A stretch of DNA of 64,000 nt from Siniperca chuatsi (Eukaryota > Chordata > Actinopteri > Centrarchiformes > Sinipercidae), in NCBI RefSeq assembly GCF_020085105.1, contig NC_058042.1, positions 27,919,501 to 27,983,500 of the forward strand, written 5' to 3'. The translations under genes and the position numbers were made by a program. The notes beneath the pieces were generated by a model. It was not told where the DNA came from, ran no database searches, and saw nothing but the letters and a program-made list of their open reading frames with translations. Below are positions 12,447 to 23,922 of this stretch, in pieces. Position 1 is the stretch's first letter. Each line of letters opens with the position of its first letter.

Positions 12447-15400
12447 TTATGACTAGGAGCTATGACTTCCTGAAGTCTTGTCCTCACTGTGACTAAGCAA
12501 AGTGGCTGCTGGGTCCAGCTTCATGTTGAACAGCCAAGTATGTGAGTGGTATCAATCTTCTCATCTAACTCTTGGCAAGAACACTAGTAAGTGTATTTAA
12601 GTGTTGAAGTTATCTTCTAACAGTGATGGTTCTTTGAACCCGAATTTGCTTTTGACCGGCAAACCTGTCTCAGTTGTTGACAATTCCCTGGACAACAGTG
12701 TACACATATCAATACGTCAATTCGGTAAATTGATTAGATACACATAGATGTGATGACACAGCGCTCCCTTTGTGTTGTCTTTTGTTCTGCAACAGTACTG
12801 TCAGGCACGTTGACCTTGACCAGAAGAAAGATGGAAGGCAACAAGTTGTGTCTTCCATTTTAAACATTTACCTGGTGATGTTATTCTGAGCAACTTTCTA
12901 AAGGACAATTGAGCAGAAGACATGGCTTTTGATGGACACAGTGTCAGAACCCTGTAATTTGTGGCAACTTTCTGCTTCGTATTTTCAACCTTCAAATGTA
13001 ACTCAGACCTACAGACCTACAGTCACCTTTACAAGCCGCCAGTGAGTTAAAGTGCACATCATTATTTGAAACTGTTGAAGGTGGGTGAAAAAAAAATCAA
13101 ACAAAAACATGTTTGATAAAATCAAACAAAAACATGCTGGGTAAAGATCAATGGATAAAAACATTTTACAATCTCTGCAAAGTACATTTTCTTGAGTATC
13201 TGACTAATTGAGGAGCAGGAAAGCTTCAATTCCAGCTGTCAGTCATCTGTACCCCGATTGCCACTGGCTCAGAGAACAGTTGAGGGACAAATTAAGTGCA
13301 TTTGGTGTTTATCTTCACATTTCACAAATGCAGCTTCAAAAGCCAAAAAGTGTGCATGTGTGAAATGAGGATCTCAAGTTCATCTACTAGAATGAGGCTG
13401 ACTGTTCTTTTTTTTTTCTTCAAACATACTGAGGACTGTCTTCCTTTTCACCCTTGCCTTTGTTCTACATGTCATATCACGCTTGACTTTAGCAGAAATA
13501 CATAAGCATTTGTTACATCTATTGTCAGGGTTTCAAGGATTTTGTCTTTTCTCCTTTAGTCCTACTGTTGGAGTCATAATACTGTGCCTTTGTTAATGCT
13601 GAGTGATGAGAGCTTTACACATCAGCTAAACACCTGAAATGTAAAAAAACAAAAAAAAGTGTGTTTATGTGATTAAGCCATTACAAAACGATATTGTTCA
13701 TGTGTGTTAAATTGACAATAATGAAACACTCAGCAGGATGGATACTCAGATTTGCTCAGAAATGCATATAGTGGGCTCTAGAGATGGATTTTACCAGAAA
13801 ATATAAAGTATTAGAGAATGGTGAGTGAGTGTTGGGGGACTGTTAAGGGAAAGTAGCTATGGTACATATCCTTACAATATAGTTAAATGTGTACTACCCT
13901 TTCTCCATCGAAGGAACATTATGTTACTCTTCAATATCAGCCTTTGTTTTGCAGTATATTTATCCTGACGCAGATAACGCCTCTCTCACAGCTATATCCA
14001 GAATTTCTTTTGCTCTTCAAACCAAGCCAAGATAAGATTTTGTGCTGGATTTTGTCTCCAATAAATGGATGGGTCCAAACAAAATGCTACAGGGATGCTT
14101 AGGTAATTGTTTTAGCCGATCTGTGGCAGTGCTGTATCTAGAGCCATCTTCTGTGTCAAAACTGCGACTGCTGACCACAGATATGGCACAGTGCTGTACG
14201 TCTCATCTCGTGATCAGACTGATTTCCTCTGATACCATTGTCAGATGCTCCAGTATGTGCTCAGCTTGTCCTGTTTGTGTACTGGAGCATGATAAAATGG
14301 GATTGTACCTGTGATCCTATCTGTTTCTCTTATTGTAGTCCTGTTTCCGTGTGGATGCAGCATTTGACCTGAGGGCTGATGATTATAAAAGAAAAGGCAC
14401 ATCGCCAGTGGGAGCTTCTTTATCTCTCATCAGTTCCATTCGGGCACTGAGATATTGTACCGGGCATTTGAGAGGTCTAATGACTATGTGCTAATTAGAA
14501 AGCAGACAGAATGTGGCAGAGCAGGTACAGGTGAAGGAGAAGTACGGTGGACGCAGGAGGACTGCAGGGCTTTGTGAAAAGGTCATGCGAGGCAGCTGTG
14601 TACCCACTGTGAAGGATAGTATATGACACAAGGACAGAACCAGTGACCCAACACTCACTGAGTGTCCTGACACTCCACGCTCTGCTTGGCATACCTTTCA
14701 TACGACACACCTGGTTTCTGACCTGCTTTCATATCAGCAAATTGCAAAATGACCACTTCATTTCAAAAACATTTGTTAAAGCTGCACATGGAATTTTTTT
14801 TTTCAGCAGGACCAATTCCCTTGATTGCAGTGACAAGCAACTTTGAAAATTGTAAAATTCATTGCCCAGCATAATGTGATTAAAGTAAACTCCACACAGA
14901 ATTTTCATGCAGAGAAGTACAGATGAAGCAAACACAGTGACGCCACAGGTACTTGGGACTGCAGCCCTAATTTGTGATTCTGTCTGATGAGTCTGGAGTA
15001 TTTTTGCATTAAAACAGGCCTAGCGTAGCTTCAAAGATAAAGTACCAAAAACTAACCATTGTATGGAGTAAAAAGTACATTCCATTTTAAAAAAGTAAGT
15101 TACAGTTCCACAATTATATGCATTTTAAGCACTGATGGGCTCAGTGGTAATCAAACCAATAAATCTGGAAGTGCACCTCCTGAGCTGTTCATGATGTTGT
15201 TTGATTCGTTGTGAAAATGGGGAAAGGACAGAGGCAGGATATTTATTATCCATGGGGATTCAATCTGTGAAGATGAGAAAGCGTTTGGTGATTTCATTAA
15301 TGAGTTTTGTTGCATTGAGTGATCACAGTCAGAGGGTCTCCACAGTCAACAATGGTGGAAAATGTAATTACTCTGAAAGTAATTATTCATTCGTGCTTCG

Positions 15401-16100
15401 CTTGAAGGATAACTTTGAAAAGATGGTGGTTGCCTGATGGTGGTTGATGCCCTTGCCTTGAGTTATAACGGTACTGTCAGCTGATGCTAGAAGGGATCAC
15501 CCAAAGACATTTTTTACCATTGTGGAAGTCCATAACCTGCATTTATTCTGCATTAGCACAGCAAGTACAGCTTTTCTTTGGTAGGTTTTGTAACTGGCAT
15601 ATCATTTTGACCAGCCAGCTTCCAGACCAGTTTTTGTTGCTTTCTGACTGAGAAAGAAGCAAACATTGATTTTAACAGAAATTCCTCTTGGGGCTGGAGC
15701 AAAAATGTAGTTTGATGTGGCTCACTAAGCAAACAGCAAACAATTGGTTCCATTTGGAATGAATTTATTTTCAAATGTCTGTTAAAGTTTGATAGTAATT
15801 TATAGTCAAACTGATATTTGTATAAGAAAATATCATCTAAAATGATACTGCAGCTATTGTGCATAATTTTCCATTTTTTTTAAAAGAGGATAAATAGACC
15901 AATTTGTGGATACAGCGTCTAAGCTTCAGGACTCTGGGGGAGCGTTTCCCATGGAAGCAGTTGCCTGAGCCAGCATAGAGCCAGAGCGCAATTAAGTCCC
16001 GCCCACACCGGAAGGTAAAGCAATTCATCACTCTCCATTGACTTTGTATTGCGTGAAGGTGCCTCCTTGGTACGTTGATCTGCCAGCAAACAACAGAAAA
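12447..16100. other. Gene-free stretch, nothing recognised
   Basis: Contains an imperfect direct repeat near 13093-13136 (AATCAAACAAAAACATG twice). No coding or RNA gene is supported. Confidence 0.6.
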
Positions 16101-16240
16101 ATGCCTAAAAGCTGCTGTGTGGTGGGATGCACTACCAACAGGGTAAACAACCCAGAACTAAGTTGCCGAACCAAAGAATAGGAAAACTGTGGGATCCTAA
16201 CACTCAGTTACGTAGCAAGCATTTTGTCACGGGTCAAATA
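16101..16240 (+). pseudogene. THAP zinc-finger relic
   Basis: From ATG 16101 the frame reads MPKSCCVVGCTTNRVNNPEL, the typical N-terminus of a THAP domain with the first zinc-binding cysteines. It then loses similarity and meets a stop at 16179-16181. In another frame, 16208-16240 reads LRSKHFVTGQI, which matches the end of THAP domains (usually CSKHF). Here the third zinc ligand cysteine is arginine (CGT for TGT). The middle of the domain is deleted and the frame shifted. THAP domains occur in host genes and in P-element-like and related transposons; the relic may come from either. Confidence 0.7.
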
Positions 16241-16619
16241 TCCAAATGCCAGGTTTAGGCTAACTACACTTCTGTAAGTTAAGCTAAAGCATTTTGACAG
16301 TATGCAACTTGTGTTATAGTAGAATGTGGATAAATCAGAAAGCTATGCAGCATTATGTTTGCAAGTGCCTTAGCTAACTAACGTTACAGTACTTCTCCAA
16401 GAAAAGCAAGGTATGGAGAAGGGACACTTAGATAGAGTTTGTCATTATACCTTTCCCTCTCTGGTAGACACAGGGTGCTAAAATAATCCTTTGACATGCT
16501 GAAATCTAATTTAGCTAGCTACAGGAATTTTGTTAGTGTTCCAGCTCTTGGTTGTATATTGTTGCGCTGATTGTTTTCCCTTGGGCGTGGTTTTTGGGAG
16601 CATGGCCCGTTTCTGGAAG

Positions 16620-17075
16620 TTTTTATTGGACTTTATTAGATGTAACCCACACAGTCCACAAATGTATACCACGACCCACAAATATTTCACTATGCACAAA
16701 CCTTTATACAGTCTATGGCACAAACATGTATTTTTTTATTGTGTTGTGTAAAGACATTTCCACAAAAATACAGCAACTTACTATGTAAAAACGTATTTTA
16801 ATTTCACATAAAAATGATAAAGGTTTTACAAATGTAAATAGTTTCACCACAAAAAGACATGTAAAGTGATATTTACGCGTTTGTGGATCCATGTGAAATT
16901 AAAATACGTTTAAGTTATGCTCATTTGCAAATCACTCTGTATTTTTGTGGCTATGACTTTACACAATACAAATTAAAAAAAAATACATGTTTGTGCATAG
17001 TGAAATATTTGTGGGTCATGGTACACATTTGTGGATTGTCTTCTGTGGGTTACAACTAATAAAGTCCAACAAAAA
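16620..17075. mobile_element. Fold-back (long inverted-repeat) element
   Basis: The left arm (16620-16809) and right arm (16891-17075) are inverted copies of each other. Examples are ACGTATTTTAATTTCACAT (16791-16809) against its exact complement at 16891-16909, and TTGGACTTTATTAG against CTAATAAAGTCCAA at the outer ends. The left arm has a small internal duplication around CTATG.CACAAAC. The loop is about 80 bases. There is no coding capacity, so it is probably a non-autonomous DNA transposon. It begins 380 bases after the THAP relic. Confidence 0.85.
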
Positions 17076-18120
17076 TGTCCATACACATTGCACTCTGTCT
17101 CTATTGCTAGAATTCATGCTATTTATTTCTATGGTGCACTACCAACTGGAGCACATCATAGCCTCCTACAGAGCAAGTATCATAGTGTATTGAAGCAAGA
17201 AGCAAGAAAGGTTGTTTGTGTTTTGACCATTACACACAGAGTACTCAGCTGGTGGTTTCTTTCCAGGATGGTAAGGGAACACCAAGTATCCGCATGTCAG
17301 CTCTGCTCAAGATCTGCAGGTTGTCTTTCCCCTTCACTGTGCATCATACTACTTGTTGTGTTGGTGTCTGATAAACATCATACATCCCCTCATCCCAGCG
17401 TTTCAATGCCAAAATCATGCCCTCCTTCATCCCTGTGTGTCTCTATTGCTGTGTTCATGGAAGGATTACCAGCTGGGCATGTGGAGTACATGGACTAAAG
17501 CCTCGGACTATGTGCCAAGGAGTCTTTTTGGCATCGCTGCATGAATTTGTAATATCTCATGAACTGCACTTGGAATATGAGTCTACATTGGTTGTGTTGC
17601 AGTAATCTATGAGGCCTCAGGCTCTTACTTCTGCTGCATCATGTTATCATGATTCCATGCTCATTCCCATTGGTATTTTTGTTTTTGCCTTCACGTTGAT
17701 ACTGGTAAAGTGTACTGGCTATTTGCTGTTGTTTAGATCATTTCTAATGGATTTACACTGGAGGTGATAAATGCATTAACGCTATTGATTTCAGCCTGAT
17801 CTCAGCATTCAGCCTGCACTGATAAACTTTTGCTAGATCCTGGAGGGGATTTGTAGTGGGCAGTTGTTTTATTCAATGTTGTTTGATGTGCTATATATAT
17901 ATATTTTACTTTCTGGACTTAGCTAATACTTTGCAGTGCAAATGAATTAAATGTTATGAAGATCTATCAGTTTCTTGTCCTCACCATGTTTTATTACTGA
18001 AATTTACTTTGAAATGCAGTATGGTTATATTCTGTCACCCCTAGCATTATTATTAAGGACTATATAATGTACTTAACACAGGACAAATAATGATTTGAGT
18101 ACAATAAAGAAATTTTAGGT
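17076..18120. other. Gene-free stretch
   Basis: The longest open frame of the window (17031-17498, 155 codons) begins inside the fold-back element and shows no domain, repeat or splice pattern that would support a gene. Confidence 0.5.
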
Positions 18121-18500
18121 GTGGTCACACCGCGATGCCACCAGGGCCTTTTGTGTCTGCGGACCACGCCGTCACTCGCCGCTGCCGATTCACTGCTCGG
18201 TTACCTTGCTGTATCGCCACCCTCAGTTTTTCCCTCCATCTCCAGTCACCTGACCTACACCCACCTATACACCTACCTCTTGTTCCCTCATCAACCACCC
18301 AGTGTATATTTACTGGCCCCTTTTCCTGGTTTTGCCTGCCTCGGTGCCTCTGTTTGGTTTTGTTTGCTTCTGCTGATTACCTACCTGTTACCAACCTCTG
18401 CCTTGTTTTTCAACCAAATAAACACTTTTTTAACTTCACCTTTCTGGAGTTTCAGTCTTGCTTTTGAGTCCACACAACTTGATACAAGCTGTTACGCCTT
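18121..18500 (+). mobile_element. Probable retrotransposon terminal fragment
   Basis: Pyrimidine-rich sequence ending in CCAAATAAACACTTTTTTAA, CTTCACCTTTCTGGAGT and TTTTGAGTCCACACA. This resembles the R/U5 end of fish LTR retrotransposons. Overlapping open frames in two phases reflect its composition. No partner LTR was seen. Confidence 0.35.
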
Positions 18501-21500
18501 GTCTTGATACAGAAGACTCTGCTCAGTCTGAAGTTCATCATTGTTGGGATATTGAGCACCAACGCTGCGTACAATACACTGTGGTATCTGAATGAGGCTA
18601 CATGGGGTTATGACCCTGTCAAAATAATAATTTGATGACAGGATTAAACTCCTAGTTGTCAAATTTGCCCCAGCTTTAACTATACGGGTGCTGTATAAAG
18701 AAAAACAGTTGTGCTAAGCTTTTATTACAATACGCACTGAAACATTGTGGTATCACACAATAATTAATTTACAGTGAATTAAGATCAAGTATCGATCTCC
18801 AATTCAGTCTTCTGTTAAGCCACAGTCCAGTTTCACAGTTTCTTTCCTGATGTGCAGTGTGAATGTGTACTGTGTTATGTTATGCTACCCATGTAGTGTG
18901 TGAGTTTGGTGAGATCTCATGAGCTTATCTGTTCCAGAAGCAAGGCTGCTGCCACACCAGGTAGGATGACAAAGCAGGCTGGACACTCACGCCCACACTT
19001 CTGGGATGGATGGAGATCTTCACAGTGTTGGGAGTGCCCTCTAATGGCCGGAAAGGGGAAACAACCATAACTTCATGTGTGAAATGTACGTGTGTGGATG
19101 TGTTAATTAAGAAATAAATGGATTTTAATAATAAATCTGAGGTGAACTCTGTCACTATAAAATAATGAAGAGAAAAAATGTATATAATAAGTCATTTATT
19201 CTGTTTTAGGAAGATATCCACAGCTAATTATAATTAAAATACATTACATAACTGTTTACACCAAATAATTGTTTTGCAATGTTTTATTTTTACTTTGTGG
19301 CTCAGTCCCATCCACCAAGCTCTTAGTCTGCAAAAGAAAGCACTCAACCACCATTAGGCAGCACATTCAAGTTTTCCAGTTAACCATTTCAGAGTAGAAT
19401 TTCACCTGCAAGGTAAAATGTCTATATAATAAAAAATAGCGACTTACAGACTGGGCAGAGGAGGATTAGGCCAGGGATGCTGTGGTGCTAAAAACTGAGT
19501 CAGTGGCCTGATGTGTATTAGATGTGTATAGAAACTGTATTTAATGTGGATCAGTCACATCTGGCCTCACCTAATCCTCTTAAAAAGGACAGTATCAGTG
19601 ATACCGTTCTGGCGTATCCTTAATAAATGTCACTAGATAGAAATGTCATGAAAACATGTTAAAGGGACAGTTCACCACAAAATTAAAAAGTGTTATTCAT
19701 GGTATTATATCAGCATTTGTTCATGTATTTGTTTATCACCCTACACAGCAATGCAGAATGACAACATTTAAGTATATACATTACTTAACCTATTGATTAT
19801 CACACTGAAATTACATAATATTAAATTGAAATGAAAAGTGTAAAATTGTAGACCACTCCAGTTTCAAACCTGTAACCCTGCATTATAGCGCATAACTATA
19901 ACCACCACGCTATAAAAGGCCGCTCAACTTTCCTCTTGCAGCCTAACGTTTAAGACTAAGGCAATATAACTATAAGGCTCTGTTTAAATTAGTCTAGGTA
20001 GAGCAAAACCTGGCGGACTTATCACAGTAGAAAAATTGTTTTTCTGTGTTTCGCACAGAGGCTCTCCACTCTAACATGTCACGTGAAAACACTTGAAGTC
20101 TCTCTGTGAATGCCGAGAGCTGCAAAGTGGCCAAAAGTCTTTTAGTGGCTGAAACAGAACATTACACTAAAACAGCTTTTGTTCGAAAACTATACAACGT
20201 ATCAAAAAGCATCAACATATGTCCAAGTCTCATGTGTCATTTAAAATTTAAATGGCGTTTATAGGTGAAATATTGGTGAAGTTCCAAACTTCCAAAGCTC
20301 CAAAGTGAAAAGGCATTTTACATTGAAACCTATGGAAGATTTTTTACTTTTTGGCGATTTGTGTAAAAATCATACATCAGATTGCTATCAAAAGTCATAG
20401 CACACATGTCATCGCTGTTGTGTCCTATTTGGGTTTCTCATAGCAGGGATGTGAGCTCTTCCCACACAGTGTAAACAACTGACATGCACCAATTTATGAG
20501 CAGAATGTTATCCAAAATATGTGTACTATCCCATCCAGTTATGTACTCGACGTTCATAACCCTGAAGGAGGTGATACGTAATAATAATACTAATGTATAG
20601 AGTTAAAATTGTGATTGCTATCAGAATGAAGTAAATGTACACAGATTTTTCTTGGTGTCAAATAGTTCAGAGAAATATGGAACTGTGAACTGATAATTGG
20701 TTTTTAGAGGATGTTTTGTATTGCATAAAGTACCAGAAAGTTTCTGAGGCTTGCGGAGAAAGAACCTCCTTGTTGTAAAAGAAAAACAAAAACAGATTGA
20801 TCACCAGTATATACCCACTACAACTCAGATTTTTTGATAATGTCCTAGCATTATGAAAACAAATATATGCTTTATGAAAGTATGAAAGTAGTAGATTGTG
20901 GCTTACATGTGCTTACCATAAGTTAATACACTTAATATGTTATATTTCAGCGGTACAATTGGCTAAATGTTTTTGAAGGCTTACATACAGAATGCATGGC
21001 TCTCAGAGAAAATAAATCATGTTTACTGGCTTCTACAACTGAAACAGTATTGAATTGATTTTCAGCATGCCCACACTAAGTAATCCTGTTTATGTATCCT
21101 CCTGTGCTTATTGCTGGGGTGATTCTTAGAGCATTGAAAAGGAATGAAATGAAATGAAAAGGAAAAAGGGAGATTTTTGGAAGCTGCTCCATTTTAAGCT
21201 GATACAATTTAAAGTGGAGATTATTAACCTACAGCAAGCAAACAGAGAGCTCTTGGATAACAGGAGAAAGCAGATGCCTCAGCTACACTTCCCCAGTTCA
21301 GCTTCTCCAGAAATACATCCCCTATGTCCTTGAACAGGTTAATTAAATGCCTTTTAGGTCTCATTAGCCCTGCTAAGAACATGTTTTGCTATATCACTTG
21401 TCTTTTTTTAACTCTACAAATGTATCACCTCGCTCTCTTAGCAGATTTTGTGCAGACCAACGGTGTCAAACAAGAAGACTGGAGAGGTCTGCACGCACTT

Positions 21501-21739
21501 CTTGTTTTCTTTTCTTAAAAGCAGCGGGGGGGGAATAGTGACATCGTCACCTTTCTGTGGAGGTGATGATGTGATTGAACTAGCTGATTGTGTGTATGCA
21601 CCTGTGGTAGAGTACAATGCTGTAAAACTATTAGTGCTATTATTCCCTACATTGATGGCAGGCTGAATGTCTGTCATCAGATCTCTGCACTATTCCCGTG
21701 ATGCTTTTAAGAAAGAAAAACAAGCTTGATTGTACAGTG
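18501..21739. other. Gene-free stretch
   Basis: No gene recognised. It contains the tRNA-like segment at 19855-19922 and a CTCF-like motif on the minus strand at 19033-19047. Confidence 0.6.
19855..19922 (-). mobile_element. tRNA-like segment, probably a SINE head or tRNA pseudogene
   Basis: On the minus strand it holds TAGCGTGGTGGTTA (A-box-like) and GGTTTGAAACTGG (B-box-like) at roughly tRNA spacing. The stems pair poorly, so a functional tRNA is unlikely. Confidence 0.3.
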
Positions 21740-22153
21740 TGTCAGCAGACGAACACAGGACACAGAGGTAAGTGCAGATACGATGTAGGTTTATTGCCAC
21801 AGTAGTAGATGTACACAAAGTAGTAAACACTATTGCAAGGACTGGAAATGTCCATGAGAGTCTTATCTGCAGTAGAAGTCCATTCTGCTCACTGATAGTG
21901 ACAGGGAGCAGGAGAAACAGGAGACAAGGACACACACACAGGTTGAGGGGAAGCCAGAAGACAAGGCGTTCTTAAGTGAGTCAGGTAGTACCTCATGGTA
22001 GCGTTGAGACCAGACAGGGCGTGCACCGGAGAAGTGTTGCTTTATAGTGCAGTGGGTTGATTGGTGGCAGGTGTGTGTAATCAGTATTCAGGTGATTGTG
22101 ATCTGATGACTGTGGTGGGTGGAGCTGGTGGTGTCTGTGTTGGCTCCCTGACA
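21740..22153 (-). mobile_element. Solo LTR of a retrotransposon
   Basis: On the minus strand the element starts TGTCAGGGAGCC and ends GTCTGCTGACA, so the ends are the inverted pair TGTCAG/CTGACA, as in LTRs (TG...CA). It contains a TATA-like CACTATAAAGCAACAC and an AATAAA followed by ACCTACATCG. Length is about 414 bases. No internal gag-pol sequence or second LTR is seen next to it. The style resembles fish Gypsy-type LTRs. Confidence 0.6.
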
Positions 22154-22229
22154 GTGTGCATGTGCTTCCTCAAAAAAAAAAAAAAAAACAGTAAAAACTT
22201 TAAGAGTTTAAAAATAAATGGAACCAAAA

Positions 22230-22675
22230 CGTTAGAAACCATTGTTGAAAATCTGTTTTATGATGAGACAATGGTTAAGGTTCGGATAGGTTTAGGCACA
22301 AAAATAATTTGGTTAGGGTTAGGCCAAGATCATGATTTCAATTAAAATAAGTACCTTGTTATGGAAACATTGTGGTTTGGGTTAACATTAATATTTTTAC
22401 AGCATTTACTGTCGGTAGGAAACATGAAATGAACAGCAAATGTCTCACATGTTGGTCCAACGTTTTGTTGAGCCATCCACCCACCCCGACCTCCTCCCTC
22501 TGCTGAGTTTGTCGCTCTATCACTCTATCACTTGATTTCTTCCTTTGGACTAGAGTCATAATTCCAGCTAAAGGGCTTTGCCACTTGAATGCAAACACAT
22601 GTGGTTTTGAGGCACTTGCTGTTGCGTTTCTTTGGGAGGACAGCCTCGAAAAAAACATTTCTAATGTGCTGCGAG
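22230..22675 (+). repeat. Dispersed fish repeat (GGTTAGGGTTAGG...AAGATCATG type)
   Basis: Contains GGTTAGGGTTAGGCCAAGAT, then GTCGGTAGGAAACATGAAAT, CCCACCCCGACCTCCTCCCT, and GACTAGAGTCATAATTCCAG. I recognise this string of words from other teleost sequences as one interspersed repeat. The telomere-like motif belongs to it. Confidence 0.55.
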
Positions 22676-22710
22676 TCCAGTATAAAAGGTTCAGACTTTT
22701 ATACTGGACT
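22674..22710. repeat. Perfect hairpin, 15-base arms, 7-base loop
   Basis: AGTCCAGTATAAAAG (22674-22688) is the exact reverse complement of CTTTTATACTGGACT (22696-22710). It lies at the right end of the dispersed repeat and may be its terminal structure. Confidence 0.85.
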
Positions 22711-22924
22711 TTTCAGAGTCTGAAAATTTCACCTTAAAAACTTTCACTTAAAAACTACATATATAAAGCCAGTAAGTGGCCGTGGTGACATTTGTGCCAT
22801 CAAAGTTACATATAGCAGTAATGCTAAAATAACTGTTAGTTAAATTCTGGCAGAATTTTTAAAAATGAATGTTTACAGTAAATGCAGTGTTGGGAAACTA
22901 ACTATTTAGATAGATAGATTGAAG

Positions 22925-23298
22925 TAGGGATGCACCCATCCTACTTTTTCTTTACCGATACCTTAACATATCAGCTGATACCAAGTTTCGATCTAATGCC
23001 AGTGTTGCAGTCTTTGTCACGCATGTTTTATCGGTGAACCTCACTGCGTGGAACTCATTGGAATCATTCTTAATAAGGAGGGATTGCTGCAGCCCTCAGT
23101 AACTGACTGTATGTAACGAACAGCAGAAACACTTCATTTTTACAATGGAGTCAATGATATTGACAAAGAAACTGTATACTGTGACTGATCCACATTGAAT
23201 ACAGTGGACCGGTCACATCATGGCCGATGCCATATCCACTTAGTCATGTCGGTATCGGTGACAACACTGATCCAGTGGACCAGATCTGTGCATCGGTA
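22925..23298. mobile_element. Non-autonomous hAT-like element A
   Basis: The left end TAGGGATGCACCCATC and the inverted right end TACCGATGCACAGATC match at 12 of 16 positions. The interior has GATACC/TATCGG words (CCGATACCTTAACATATCAG) typical of a family of fish hAT-type elements. About 374 bases, no coding. Confidence 0.6.
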
Positions 23299-23301
23299 AG
23301 A

Positions 23302-23922
23302 GGGGGTGGGGGCGGATCGATACCAAAATATCGCTACTACAGATATTACGTCTCGTTTTGAAGATCGATTCTAGCGTCAATAGGATCAATACTGTTATAT
23401 TTTACTATTTATATTTCATCAAAGAGTAGAACTGTCTGTGCAAACAACATTCCGTTGTCGTGAACACATCTTAGTGCACGTACTCTTTGCTTCTCCACTG
23501 CTGTTGTCGTGTTGTGTGCACTCAAACAACATACGCGTTGCGCACCCTGCCGAGTTTAATCCGACACATAATTGCAGTGAAAGAGGAGCATCATTTGGAG
23601 CTATTTCACAGCTGTGACTGAAAACGTTGCTAACTGCAATGTGTGTGTATCAAACTCTGGTCTCACAGGTGGCAGGTAGAAGTTCTACCACTCAGCTAAC
23701 CTTACAATGATTGCTAACCTTTGGCAAATCATTTAGTGGTCATGAAAATGTATTCAGATTTAGCCTACTGATGATGCATACACCTCATTAATCATGACAC
23801 ACTGCTCTTCCCTATGAAAGTACACACGCCGCTTTTAATAATAAAAAGAACTAGTATCAGTATTCTGGTCCAGTATTACTTGGTATTGGATCGAAACCAA
23901 ATTTTGCGGTATCGCCCCCCCC
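23302..23922. mobile_element. Probable non-autonomous hAT-like element B
   Basis: The left edge is GGGGGCGGATCGATACCAAA. The right edge, read inverted, is GGGGGCGATACCGC, and TTCGATCCAATACC follows nearby. Both ends are rich in GATACC words and flank about 600 bases without coding. It abuts element A. Confidence 0.45.

Noticed and set aside
17031..17498. Longest open frame of the window, 155 codons
   Set aside because: It starts inside the fold-back element, has low-complexity Ser/Cys/Val-rich content, no recognisable domain and no splice pattern. Chance frame.
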